Of a stretch of 64,000 nucleotides of DNA, positions 34,317-44,706 are shown piece by piece (position 1 is the first letter of the stretch; every line of letters begins with the position of its first letter). Source of the DNA: Ustilaginoidea virens (lineage: Eukaryota; Ascomycota; Sordariomycetes; Hypocreales; Clavicipitaceae). Location of the stretch: NCBI RefSeq assembly GCF_000687475.1, contig NC_057319.1, forward strand, positions 5,322,001-5,386,000. Direction: 5' to 3'. Below the pieces are notes generated by a model. It ran no database searches. It was given only the letters and a program-made list of their open reading frames with translations, and was not told where the DNA came from. Made by a program: the position numbers and the translations under genes.

Positions 34317-34737
34317 GGCGGGCGGGAGCTGAGTATGGCTGCGTGGGAAACTGGGCCAAGTGCGCAAACGGCAGCGGACAAACGGCAGCGGATTGCGCCA
34401 GGGTCGAAGCTTTAACGCGAGGGTGAGAACGGCAAGGGATGGACGAGGAGCCGGCGCCGGAAAAAAAAAAAACAAAGAGAAAAGAAAAGAAAGGGCAAAA
34501 ACGAAAAAAAAAAAAAAAAGGGAGCGGGTGAGGCGTGGCGCGACGGGCCCGGAATTGGCCCACGTGTGGTTCGAGATTCTGGGATCAGCGACGGAGAGGC
34601 GAGCTATGCGAGACTAGGCCATGTGTTCTTTTTGCCGAGCGGCGGTAACGACGGATGCAAAGAGAAGAGCAGCAGTGAGCAGAAAGGAGGTTGGCAAGCG
34701 ATGGCGACTGGACATGGCTTGGTGGTGAGCATTGAGC

Positions 34738-34810
34738 ATTGAGCGTGAGCAAGTGGGCAGCGAGCAGCGAGCAGTGAGCAGCGAGCAGCGAGCAGTGAGC
34801 AGCGAGCCCT
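34738..34810. repeat. GAGCAGCGAGCAGTGAGCAG repeat
   Basis: Imperfect tandem copies of a GAGCAGC/GAGCAGT 7-mer unit. Short and non-coding as far as can be seen. Confidence 0.65.
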
Positions 34811-36076
34811 GCGAGGGCGTCTGGTTGGAGTCGCGTCAATTGATACATATTGTATTGTACCGCTCGCTGGTGCTGCTATGTATTGACCTGCTACTGGCGG
34901 CATACGTGGGGGGCGCGTGTGGCGGCCTGGTGGAAGGAAGCGCTGGTTCTGGTTGACCAATCATGCGGGGGCGTCGCACTCGCATCCCTGGTGCTTGTGG
35001 TCTTTTGCTTTGTTGTCAACTTCGATGAATGTCAACGAATGTCAATGAATGTCAGCCATTTCAAACTCGGCCTCGGAATGCGGCCCGGCAGAGTAGAGTT
35101 GACGGAGCTGCGCTGCGGGAGCCGGCTTTGTTCGTGCAGCTTCGCTAGCTACCTACACAAGTCGACGCATGCTTCCATGTGTTGTTGGTCCCGAGCGGCG
35201 GCCGGCCTCGAAGATGACGGCCCCCCGCAAATGAGGAACCTCGCCTGCCTTGATCCGAGCACACGAGTCTGCTGCATCGAGTTGGTTGTTCCCTGGCGAG
35301 CGAGCGTTTGGCTTTCTCCACCAGCCGTCCTCCAGGCCACCGAGGAGCTGCGACAAGCGGCAAACGGCTGGGAGAACCACATGCACATTCCAGCACATAG
35401 ACAGACAGCAAGGCAACGCGGATAGAGGGAGGGGTGGATAGCGCAAGTCAACCTGGTGCCCTGGTGCCCTGGTGCCCTGGTGCCGTCCGCCAGCCCGCGC
35501 ACATCGCGCAAGCCAGCTATGTCCTCTACCGCGTCCTGCCCTGCCCGTCCTGCCCGTCATGGCCCGTGCACAACCTGGGACGCAAAACTCAATCGGCGTC
35601 CCGATGCAGCTTTTGGCAGGTTGACATCGGAAATTTACCTGGTTTACCTGGAACCGACAGGTCTGGTCAATTAGGTACCTAGGTATGTACCTGCCTCCTT
35701 TTTACGGAGACAATACGGAGCAGTGCAGAAGCCCTAGCGTGGCATGACGGGTCAACTTGTCACGAGAACGCCGACAACCGGCCCATCCAACCAGACCCGG
35801 CAACAACAAACGCTGGGCCAAGGCCAGTCCGTGCAGTCCAGACGGTCATCTAATCCATTGAAACTTGGCCCGTTGGCCTCGTCGCTGAAAAAGGAAAAGG
35901 AAAGTCCTCCAGCAAGGCATCAATTGATATATAAGATACTTCTACCTACCTCCTACCTGGTACATGGTGCTCAACATATCATCTGCGGGGTTTGTCTCAT
36001 ACCCTACTTCCTCCTTGATACCCGTCAGAGGGAGGATGATGGCCTCCTCCTTGTTCCATACATGATTGTTCCATAT

Positions 36077-36220
36077 CTGCCAACTGCTGCCAACTGCTGC
36101 CAACTGCTGCCAACTGCTGCCAACTGCTGCCAACTGCTGCCAACTGCTGCCAACTGCGGCCAAAATGCCAACTGCTAACTGCCGACTGCCAACTGCCGAC
36201 TGCCGACTGCCGACTGTCAA
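36077..36220. repeat. Decamer minisatellite TGCCAACTGC
   Basis: Eight near-perfect copies of a 10-bp unit (36077-36160), grading into diverged copies CGACTGCCAACTGC to about 36220. It lies about 300 bp upstream of the ATG at 36528, so copy number could affect the promoter; this is inference. Confidence 0.8.
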
Positions 36221-36527
36221 CGGCTGCCTCCCCGGCACCTGCACCAGGTGCAGTGTGATCAAGTTCGGAAAGTGTCAACTGGTCAGCCGTGGCAAGATGA
36301 GAGCCATTGAAAAATAGCACCAGCATCTCGTCTTTTCTTTTGCCTTCTCCTTTCTTTCTTTCCTTTCTCTATTCCGTCTTGCCTCATGTATACCGACTGG
36401 TTTTCTCTCGACACAGCTTTGCCCCCCCCTACCTTGGCAACAGAGGCTTCATACCCTATCGGTTGTTTGGCAGACGCGCGATTGATTAATTGATTGGTGT
36501 TGACTGGTGTTGACCCGCCCGTTGACA

Positions 36528-37433
36528 ATGGCGCGAGGGACTTTTTCAAGAGGTCTTTGGGTCATCTCTCCGCGCCTCGACGCGCTTGAATACCGCGAAA
36601 AGCTCATGGGAAGCGTCGTCAAGTACCCAGACTTCCCGATTGAGAGCCACGTTCCCTACCATAGTCCTGTTCGTCCCAAGGAATTGGTCCCCGACTTGGA
36701 CCCCAGACCCATACAGGTACGCAACATGCACTTTTGGGACAAGAACGTTGTCGATGCCAAGATGAAAGCCACCATCCAAAGCATCGTGGCCACGTTTGTC
36801 GACGCAACCAAGGAGAACAGCACCGAGGCCATGGCCACCATCGCACGAGTGTGGCACATGAGCTCCCCAGGGGAAAAGTTCAAAGCTCTGCTGCGCGACG
36901 AGTATTACTTTGACGAAGTCTTCAAGCTGTTGCAGAGTAACCACGGCGTCGGATATTTCATCACCGCCATCGTCACGTTTGTCAACCTTGAGGAAAGACA
37001 GATTTATGGATCGAGCACAGGGGCGGGAGGCTCACTCGAAGGTCCCTTTGACTCCAGGACGGGCTTCAACAGCAGGTGCGAAGCAGTGTTCGGCATTGCG
37101 CACGAGAGGTTCCACTCGGAATGCTACCAAGGGGAAACCATTGTGTTCATGGGATACCGCAAGATTGAGCTCGTCAAGGTGAAGGGCATTCGTGCCAAGC
37201 TCCGCCGCCTGTTTCAGGGTGAAAAGCATGGTCTGGCCATCATGGACAGAGATGATCACTGGCCGGAGATGAAGGAGCTGCCTCATCAGGGCACCGTGAA
37301 CAATTTTCTCGGCGGGCCCGACAGTGCCTCTGCGAGAAACTCGATGGAGGAGGAAAGGGATCCCGAGGCCAAGAAGAGGTATGAGCTGTTTGACAAGATG
37401 GGTAAGAGACTGCAATTGGATCCGTGGTTTTGA
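36528..37433 (+). CDS. Unknown fungal protein of 301 residues next to an NLR relic
   Basis: An intronless frame from an ATG with a favourable context (ACAATGGCG) to a stop at 37433. No signal peptide or clear membrane helix. I do not recognise a named family. The centre reads DEVFKLLQSNHGVGYFITAI then VTFVNLEERQIYGSSTG, that is a hydrophobic strand ending in a charged turn and a Gly/Ser-rich loop. Further on is GETIVFMGYRKIELVKVKG, then a basic segment IRAKLRRLF, and an acidic, Trp-containing segment DRDDHWPEM. The layout (β-strand, loop, β-strand, basic patch) is loosely similar to pore-forming gasdermin N-domains, but I cannot show homology. The neighbour 340 bp downstream is a broken NB-ARC/TPR gene in the same orientation. 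Real gene: likely. Function: unknown. Confidence 0.75.
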   Translation: MARGTFSRGLWVISPRLDALEYREKLMGSVVKYPDFPIESHVPYHSPVRPKELVPDLDPRPIQVRNMHFWDKNVVDAKMKATIQSIVATFVDATKENSTEAMATIARVWHMSSPGEKFKALLRDEYYFDEVFKLLQSNHGVGYFITAIVTFVNLEERQIYGSSTGAGGSLEGPFDSRTGFNSRCEAVFGIAHERFHSECYQGETIVFMGYRKIELVKVKGIRAKLRRLFQGEKHGLAIMDRDDHWPEMKELPHQGTVNNFLGGPDSASARNSMEEERDPEAKKRYELFDKMGKRLQLDPWF

Positions 37434-37770
37434 TTTGAAACTTGCGTAACCAGCTCTCTCTCTCTCGCAAGGAACAATGGGGGAATGGGTCAGCGATGAC
37501 ATTTTTATGCGTGGAGTTGGGACAGCGTTGTCTTTGATTATACTGTATACTGTATACGCGACGTGATTTTGTCGTCCCGTCCGGTTTTCGGCCATGTACC
37601 TACCATGTTCTACGATTGCAGCATAGCAACAGTGAAGTCATAGTAAGCGATTGCCCCAGCCGTCAACCAACGTCATGTCGTGGTTCTGGATGTGTTTTCA
37701 ACAAAATCAATGAATGGCTTAGAAATTTGCCTCGAGTATCTTTCGCAGGGCTACTCAATGCCCCCCTTTC
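37434..37770. other. 3' flank of the unknown gene and lost N-terminus of the NLR
   Basis: Holds a CTCTCTCTCTCT microsatellite at about 37454-37465, a TATACTGTATACTGTATACG repeat at about 37539-37558 and about 150 bp where the P-loop and N-terminal effector part of the downstream NLR should be. No GKT/S-type P-loop could be found in any frame. Confidence 0.45.
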
Positions 37771-39337
37771 CACTACGCTGAACTCAACCGCGACAGCTTC
37801 TCCTCCGTCTTCTGGATCCGTGCCGAAAGCTGGGAGACCGTCGCGGCGAGTTCTCTCGAGCTCGCCTACACGATTGTGCAACAGCACGCTCATAAAACGC
37901 CGCCAGGTCAGGTAGGGAGCGATCGATCTGGGCTTCACAGGAGTCGCGGAAATGCGTAAAGCGAAGAGCATCGTGCAACTGGACACGTTGCGCGTCAGAC
38001 GCATCGCGCAAGCCGTCAAGCACTGGCTCCTCCGTCCAGACAATGCGCGATGGCTCCTCGTTTTCGATGACGCTGGGCCGTCGTCGGATGCTCCTGACGT
38101 TGCCCCGCTCACTTTATCCGGGGACGTCGTGTTGACATCCCGAGACGCTGACTGCTGTCCTTGGGAGGTGCCAAGCTGCGCGTTGATGCCACGGAGGAGG
38201 ATGAGGCTCTGAGTCTGCCGGGTGTCGTCACTGAAAGAGTGGATGGGCGGGATCCAGTACAAGGTGAGCCGGCTTACATACCGCCTGAAATCGCCTGCCC
38301 TCGAACGTATCCACCGCTGACCCTGTCTCTTCAGCGGATGCTGCGTCACGGGCGCTGAAGCGGTTTGCCCTTCGCCCCCCAGAGAATCGCAGTGGCTGCC
38401 GCAACTATTCGAACGAAGGGGGTTGAGCGGTTCCAAATACGAGACCATCGCTGATGCCGAGTCACCGCTGACTCTGCTAGGATCCACGCTTCACCAGTCT
38501 CCTGTCACAGAGATTGTGCCGAGGCTCAGTTGCCTGCTGTCTGCTTCAATCATTCCAGTTGCGCCGATCAATGCCGCTTCACCCGCGAGGCAGCCTCCAG
38601 AGCGTTTCAGAGCCATCCTCGGGGGAACTGAGAGGTCCGCAGCGATCGGGCGCCGTGCCGCGTGTTCACGGGTTTCCAAGACCCGGCTGGCAACCAGAAC
38701 CAGACAAGCTTGTCAAGATTCTGGCCATCTGGATGACGGTTTGCGGTATCTCGTCGACCGCAACTTTATGCAAACACCACCGACACCGTCTGCTTTGCGC
38801 GCCGCCCCCGTACCCTTGTCCTCCGCCGTCTCAGAGCGTTCAAACACTGCCGGTTCATTCGACTGCTTCGTCGTCGACCCGCGGGCGCGCAGCCATGTCC
38901 GCGCACTCATGACGGACTGCGAAACGGTCGGCCACGCTTGGATGGGCTTGCAATACTTGAATCGACGGCATCAGGCTCCCGAATTCCCAGTCTTGCACCC
39001 TGCAACAGGTCCAACGAGTTTGGCAGGATGATGGGGTCCCCATGCCAAGACATGCTTCGATGACGGGTCCGGTGTTCTGGAAAAGGCCGCCCGGGATGAT
39101 GCCGACACTGCGTGGCACGTCCTTGGGGCAAGTGTGTGCGTGGCACAAGGCGCCCTGGACCAGGCCGTCGGGTGCTTTGCGCTGTCGCTGCGGCAGAGGG
39201 CTTCGGGCGCGGACGTCAGGGGACGCGCCGAGGACTTGGCAAGCGCCCTCGGCCGCCGGGAGACGCTCGCCCTCGACGAGGCAGAAGCCTTGTACCAGCA
39301 GTCTGTGGACGTTGGAACACGCGCGACGAGAAGATGA
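37771..39337 (+). pseudogene. Decayed STAND NLR (NB-ARC plus TPR) pseudogene
   Basis: Pieces of one NLR follow in the right order but in different frames. From 37771 (frame 1): HYAELNRDSFSSVFWIRAES, the segment that normally follows the P-loop, running to a stop at 37958-37960. From about 37943 (frame 2): a helix, then NARWLLVFDDAGP, a Walker B motif, and SGDVVLTSRDADC, the sensor-like strand. From about 38161 (frame 1): GAKLRVDATEEDEALSL. Around 38713-38912 comes a winged-helix-like stretch ending FDCFVVDPRARSHVRALM. From 39046 to 39337 (frame 2) lie two to three TPR-like helices: DADTAWHVLGASVCVAQG, then LDQAVGCFALSLRQR, then LDEAEALYQQSVDVG. At least three frameshifts and several stops break it, and the P-loop is missing. 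Fungal NLRs of this type sense non-self or damage and trigger effectors. This copy cannot function as an intact protein. Confidence 0.75.
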
Positions 39338-39734
39338 GGGCGCTGATAGCGGCGCTGCGGGAGGGACGGGAGGGACGGGACGGAGCAGCCACGCCGTCAT
39401 GCTAGCGGTCGGCGATCCCCCCGGGGGGGGGGGGGGGGGGGTGCAAGGAAACGCGGATTCACTCAAAACGAATTCCGCATCAACATCGGGTAGAACAACA
39501 GCGGTGCGCTGGGCAACAGTCGGTGCGGTACGAGTTTGTTTTCATTTCTGCATAGGTAGTTCCTTGTCATGCGGTCTCACGCGCGCCTCTGATGCTTCTG
39601 CCGTAACTACTGCCCCGGTGTGAATATGCGACGGCTCACACGGAAAAAAAAAAAGAAAAAAAGAAAGAAAAGAAACAATGTCGCCCGCTTTTTTCTTTCC
39701 TCTTGACTCCCCAGGCACTGGTTTAGAGAAGGGG

Positions 39735-39785
<51 letters not shown>
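39735..39785. repeat. Poly-A run of 51
   Basis: Fifty-one consecutive A on the plus strand. The true length is uncertain because such runs are hard to sequence. Confidence 0.85.
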
Positions 39786-39788
<3 letters not shown>

Positions 39789-40039
39789 CTCACTCCTGCT
39801 GACGCCTCTTGCGTGGAAAAATATGCCAAACCGATGGGAGAGAAGGACGGCCGATGAAGCAGAGGAATATGGGAAAAACAGAGACAAAGCGCGATTGGAG
39901 ACGGGTATGGTATGTACAGGATGGGCGGGAGATGGATGAAGAAGGCCAGCGCGGTATGCAAAAAAAAAAAAAGAAAAGTAAAAATGGGGGATAAAAGTAC
40001 GATACCATGACAATAATGAAGGAAACAAAATAAAAGAAG

Positions 40040-40235
40040 TAAAATAAAATAGATTAGAATAGAGTTGAGCAGAATGGGATGGAGTAGAAGGCAATGAGAT
40101 GGAACGCAATAGAATGGAATACAGTAGAATGGAATAGAGTGGATTAGAATGAAATGGAATAGAATAAAACAAACAAGAACCGAATGGAGAGGAGTGAACG
40201 GAACAGCGTAGAGTAGAATAGAATAGAGTGAAGAG
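40040..40235. repeat. GAATAGA/GAATGGA degenerate repeat
   Basis: Many imperfect 5-10 bp units of GAATAGA, GAATGGA and GAGTAGA. It explains the open minus-strand frames through 39542-40346, which translate as Phe/Leu/Ser/Pro-rich sequence. Confidence 0.65.
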
Positions 40236-40371
40236 AGAAAGGTCAAACCGGTGAGAGGTGAGAGTCAAGGTCGGGGTCAGGTGAAGATGAAGACGGCAAT
40301 CATTCCGAGGTCGAGGCCAAGGTCGCGTCAGGTCAAGGTCATACATTCAGTTTCGTCATCACCAACCCCCC

Positions 40372-42548
40372 TCACTCGTGCACGTCCTGCACGGCCGGGG
40401 GCGCCGGCGGAGCAGGCTGCTCCGTCGACGCGGGGGCAGGCGGCGGCGGCGGCGGCACCGGACGGCCGCCGTCCACAATGATCTGCAGGTCGACCTTGTC
40501 GGCCGTCTTGCCGTGCTCGACGCGCTTCCACGTCACGATGCGGGCTTCGTTGGTGTCGACCTCGAAGACGCGCAGGCGGCGCACGTAGCCCCCGTAGCCG
40601 GCGTAGCCGCCGAAGCCGACGCCGCCGGCGTAGCACATCCACAGGGCGGGTTTCTGCACCTGCGGAGGGGGCTGCTCGCCGGGCGAGGGGCTGAGCTGGG
40701 CGCCCGGCTGGGTGACGTTTTGCAGCGAGAGGAGGCAGTAGTCGTTGCAGTGGTCGCTGGACGAGGAGAGTGGGCATTAGCTGAGGCGCCGTTTCACCCG
40801 GGGAGAGCCGGATGTAACAAGGACGGGCGGGAAAGGGGGGGGGGGATTGCACAAGAACGCAAGAACACGTACTGTCCTGCGCTGACCATGACGACGCCCT
40901 GCTCTACGAGGGCGTCGCGGAAGCCAGAGTTGTACACGGGCGCGGTGACGCCTTCCTTCCACTCGCCCAGCCGCGGCAGCTCGGGGCTGGCGTATTCCGT
41001 GAGGGGGATGTGGATAAAGGAAATGTCCATGTGGTGGTGGCTGTACTTGGCGTGCTTGCTCTTGAGGCTGGCTGCCGTCTTTCGGAACCACTCGATCTGG
41101 TTGGGCTTGATCCAGTCGTAGCCGGGGTACTTGCGCTCGTTGGGCGAGTACGAGTGAGTGTCGAGGAGGTAGATGGTCAGGGCGGAGTGATCCGAGCCGC
41201 CGCGCGCGAGCACCTCAATGTAGTAGTTGCCCACGCCGTCAATGTTCGCCGGGCCGGCTGCGGACAGGGAAAAGGGCAGCGTCTCGTAGAGGGCCATTTG
41301 TCGAGCTCGACTCATGGTGCTTTCGTCGTCGTGGTTGCCAAAGATGGCGGCGTACGGGATGCTCCGCTGGATCAAGAGGGAAGCAATCTTGAATATGGCC
41401 TTGAGTGGGTGCTGTCAGTTTTTTTTTTTTTTTTTTTTTTTTTTTTGGGTTTTTTTGGTTTCCCTGCCGAAACGCGTGCCGGCATACGGCCACCGGGACG
41501 GGTGCATGCTAGAATCAAAGATGTAAAACTGACCGTAGGCGCGTCGGGAGCAGTATCTCCGTTGACCTGATCGCCGCCGAGAATGACAAGGTCTGGCTTC
41601 TCCTCATCGAGCATCTTGGTGACAAAGTCGAGGGTTCTCGGGTCGGCCTCGCATTTGCCGCCTTCGTACCCATCCGGCACGGGCTCCCGACACTCGCCGA
41701 CGCCGTTGCTGAGGTGCAAGTCGCTGATTTGCATCATCTTGAAGCGGCCGTTATCCGCGATTCTGGGCTTCGGCTTCTTGCGCTCCTTGGGCGGCGCGCC
41801 GCGGCGCATGGTCAGGTGGACGCTGAGCAGCGACCTGCCCGTGTTCAGCAGCAGCTGGGTTCCCGTGACTGTCCAGCCGTCGCGAGCCTCGACCGCGTCG
41901 TCTCCAAACAGCACGTCGATGTCGGTGACGGCGCTGGCGTCGCTGGACCTCCTGCTGTCGGCTCGCTTGATCCACAAGCCGCCCGGCCGGGACTCCCACG
42001 GCTGGTCGTTTTTGACAGCCTTGCCTTGGTTTGCTTCCGCGGGGTTCAGTCTCCCGACCGACACATCCATGACCACCATGTCTTCAGACGTGAGCTCTTT
42101 TTCATGTTTGCGGCTGATGTAGAGGTAGGCTGTGGTGGTCCAGGCTCGCCCGAGGTACAGCTCCTTGTCGACGCGATGCCACACGTCCGAATCGAGCTCG
42201 CAGGAGGAGAAGGGGTTCAATGTCGAGCAGGTGACGAGGGTGATGTCGGTAATGACGAGGCCCGGGTAGTGTGTGGGCATGTAACCATGGATGGCGTTGG
42301 GGAGGACTCGATAGTTTCGATCAAGGAAGGAGATGACGGCAAAGGCGAACACGGCAGCCGCGCCGAGCTGGGTCAGCGCGCGGACCTGTCATGGCAGATG
42401 AGTTTTGGATTGCACGTCGGTTAGACAACAGGAGCAAGTGCCGGGGAAGAGGGGAGGGGGAAGTGGCAAGTTGGGGCACCAAAAGGTTCGGTGAATGCAT
42501 AAAGGTCATGGAACGTTGTCAACGTACAACCCGTCGCGTCATCATCAT
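40372..42548 (-). CDS. Dcr2-type calcineurin-like metallophosphoesterase, membrane-anchored
   Basis: Four exons, 42548-42528 (7 codons), 42385-41534, 41399-40873 and 40756-40372, give 594 residues. Every join is GT-AG and in frame. The joined N-terminus has TRRVVRA before a hydrophobic helix at about residues 9-27, so the protein is likely a type II membrane protein. Metal-binding motifs of the calcineurin-like phosphoesterase fold occur in order: QISDLHLS (about 220), GGDQVNGDT (about 280), GNHDDE (about 310), a HHMD segment (about 405) and SAGHDHCNDYC (about 467), the last rebuilt across intron 3. The family includes yeast Dcr2, a phosphatase linked to cell-cycle entry and the unfolded protein response. 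Intron 2 holds a 28-base T-run on the plus strand. Up to three tandem ATGs open the frame; 42548 is the first. Confidence 0.9.
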
Positions 42549-43784
42549 GGTTGATGGGGGTTCCGAGCCGCAGGCAGGCCTACGGCTTCGGCTGGAAAGC
42601 AAGGGTTTTGGCTGACGGTATGAGACGGCCAAGCCGCAGGCTATGATGTGGCGTTGTCGTGGTCGTCTTGATTGCTACGTCGACAGGGCTAGCATTGTGT
42701 GCTGCGGTTCACTTTTGCGTCGGCCTGGACGAGACGAGTTGACGGTTTGGTTTCCGCGAGGCGCAGTGGTCGTTGTCTCAGCAGGCCTCGAAGCCGCGGT
42801 GCCATGTAGAAAGGCTATAAAGCGGCGGGCGACGGGCGACGGGGGTCCCGGAGAGCTGTAGACGGACGAATCCTATGGTTCCTTGGTGATGTTGCAACCA
42901 CGGGGGGCGGACCCTTGCGAGACGGCAAATTTGGATATGTGGTTTCTTTCAATGCCAGGGATTTCAACCGAGACTTGGCCAGAGGCTTGGTGGCAACATG
43001 GAAGCAAGCTTGACCTAGACGGGCGATGGCAAAGGCGGTGTGGCGGGGGGGGGGGGGGGGCAGCACAGTGCGCACAGTGCGCACAGTACAGGTGGAGCAG
43101 CCCAGCGCAGCACAGCGCGTACTGCAGAAGATACGCAGGGAGGTTGCCCTCTGGCATGATGGATGTGGGACGGTTACAACGTCGCTGAATAAAAGGTACC
43201 GCCTCGTACAAAAGGAACCCAGCCGTCTCTGCGATGAACGCACTAGCGATTCCCTTGTATCTAAAGGAGTCTGGCTCTTCTAGAACACATGGCATCGCGG
43301 CAATGCAGCTGCTCTTGACAGCAGTGCCGAGGCTTACAGAAAGCTCGATATTGGAGAGGTTTGCAAGTACCCGCATGTTCCGGAAGACGTCTGGTGGGTC
43401 GGCAGAGAAACTGGTCATTGGCTGCTCACTACGGCGCGATACGTACGTGCCGGACCCGCAGCACGTTCCCGGAGTCGGGACTGACTCGGGCGCGGCAGGC
43501 CTCTCTCTGCCGGCCCCTGCCGGCCCGGCGGAGCGAAATCAGCCACGACGGATAAAACACATCAACTGCACTTGAAATGGCGCGGTCCGGAAACCGGACC
43601 CTGGTAAAATTTCGGCGCAAACTCTCGTCGGCCTTTACACCTGGGAGCGCACCCCGAGCCCCTTCCTTGCCGCCGTGCACGCAAGCCCCGATGGCCTGGC
43701 AACATCGAGCCCATGCTTCCTTTGTTTCCACCACACCCCGCAACAAGGTCCCCAACGCCTCCCAACTTTTGCATCATGGCGGTG
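42549..43784. other. Spacer between phosphatase and secreted-protein genes
   Basis: No gene recognised with confidence. Contains the phosphatase promoter and a GCACAGTGCGCACAGTGCGC repeat at about 43060-43090 next to a G-run at 43046-43059. An open minus-strand frame with an ATG at 43418 (to 42873, 181 residues) starts with plausible protein-like sequence but runs into that repeat; I cannot decide if it is a small gene. Confidence 0.4.
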
Positions 43785-44555
43785 TCAGACGGAAAGTACA
43801 TAGGCATACGCGATTGCTCGCACTTGGCAGTGAATCTTGACCAAGCCAAATGGGCAATCGAAACACGACCAGGTCCGTGCCAGACCATGATGGCCGCCCG
43901 GGGAAGTAAAGTAGCCGTATGGAGCGAGGTCCCCAGTTGCGTCATAGGAGGCCATTTGGAAATGGTAATAGCCAGTCCCTGGAGACGATGGTCGTCCAGA
44001 AGCATAATACTCTCCAGAGTACCCGGGGTTCGGGTTTGCATCAGTCTTTTGCTCCTTCCTGTCGACCTTGGCTACCTCTACGCAGGTTGGAAAGTTGCTG
44101 TATATTCCTCTAAAGTTGTATGCTGACATCGTGTTGCATACCTTGCCCTGGGGACACTGACCAAATCGAGACTTTGCACCAGTGTCGCCGATTACTGGTA
44201 GTTCGCACTTGACCCTTGTCTTGGTTTTGAATGATGAATAACACGACCCGCCCACAGCATGAGTGCCGCCTTGGAATCCCTGGCAAAACAAGTGGAGGTC
44301 TTGGAGTGCCGCGTTGACAGCGTCGGAGTTTCGTGATTCGTCTCCAACGACGTCGCGTCTGTAAAGCGCCGAACTAGTCATCGCTCGTCTGCGGCTTACT
44401 TCGGCAAGAAACTCTTCCAGCGTGAGGTTGTCGCGGAATTCGGGGCGGCGGAACGAATTGCTTTTTGCTGCAGGGCGCGGGGTGATGGGCGCGGGTTTGC
44501 CGTGCGCAAGACCCAGAAAGGCCGCTGCGCATAGAAGAAGGAGCAGCGGGAACAT
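43785..44555 (-). CDS. Secreted cysteine-containing protein of unknown function
   Basis: A single frame of 256 residues from an ATG at 44555. Residues 1-19 form a signal peptide (MFPLLLLLCAAAFLGLAHG) with a likely cut before KPAP. The mature part has about nine cysteines, for example in LFCQGF, GGSCYSS, RVKCELP, GQCPQGKVCN and PTCVEV. The middle (GQCPQGKVCNTMSAYNF) looks like a compact disulphide fold. A TATATAA box lies 145 bp upstream at 44700-44706. I do not recognise a family; secreted effectors or wall-associated proteins are possible. The last 30 residues (from about WSCFDCPFG) differ in character, so a small 3' intron or an alternative end is possible. Confidence 0.7.
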   Translation of the reverse strand: MFPLLLLLCAAAFLGLAHGKPAPITPRPAAKSNSFRRPEFRDNLTLEEFLAEVSRRRAMTSSALYRRDVVGDESRNSDAVNAALQDLHLFCQGFQGGTHAVGGSCYSSFKTKTRVKCELPVIGDTGAKSRFGQCPQGKVCNTMSAYNFRGIYSNFPTCVEVAKVDRKEQKTDANPNPGYSGEYYASGRPSSPGTGYYHFQMASYDATGDLAPYGYFTSPGGHHGLARTWSCFDCPFGLVKIHCQVRAIAYAYVLSV

Positions 44556-44699
44556 TGGCGGGGTTGCAAGTTGATGTGGAAGAAAAGGGGGGGCAAGGAA
44601 TAACCCGGGTGTTGCTGTTGTTGTTGTTGTTGTTGTCCAGAGCGAGATATTTGAAGCTTCCCGTGATGCCGGTTGATACGACGCAGCGTCGGGGAGGGA

Positions 44700-44706
44700 T
44701 TATATA
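44700..44706 (-). promoter_or_regulatory. TATA box of the secreted-protein gene
   Basis: TATATAA on the minus strand, 145 bp before the ATG at 44555. The position and sequence fit a fungal TATA box, but transcription start is not known. Confidence 0.5.

Larger units (their letters stand above)
34317..36527. other. Divergent spacer between the SAP gene and an unknown gene
   Basis: No gene recognised. Holds the promoter of the SAP gene on the minus side, with A-runs at about 34460-34520, GAGCAGC-type repeats at about 34740-34805, CTGGTGCCCTGGTGCC repeats at about 35453-35485, an AGGTACCTAGG cluster at 35672-35690, and the CAACTGCTGC decamer array at 36077-36220. The last 200 bp are pyrimidine-rich and precede the ATG at 36528. 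Confidence 0.5.
39338..40371. other. Spacer with long homopolymers
   Basis: No gene. Includes a G-run at 39423-39441 and a 51-base A-run at 39735-39785, then a purine-rich GAATAGA/GAATGGA repeat from about 40040 to 40230 that keeps long frames open on the minus strand. The 3' end of the phosphatase gene begins at 40372. Confidence 0.55.

Noticed and set aside
39542..40346. Phe/Leu-rich minus-strand frames that look like membrane proteins
   Set aside because: They come from poly-A and GAATAGA repeats on the plus strand.
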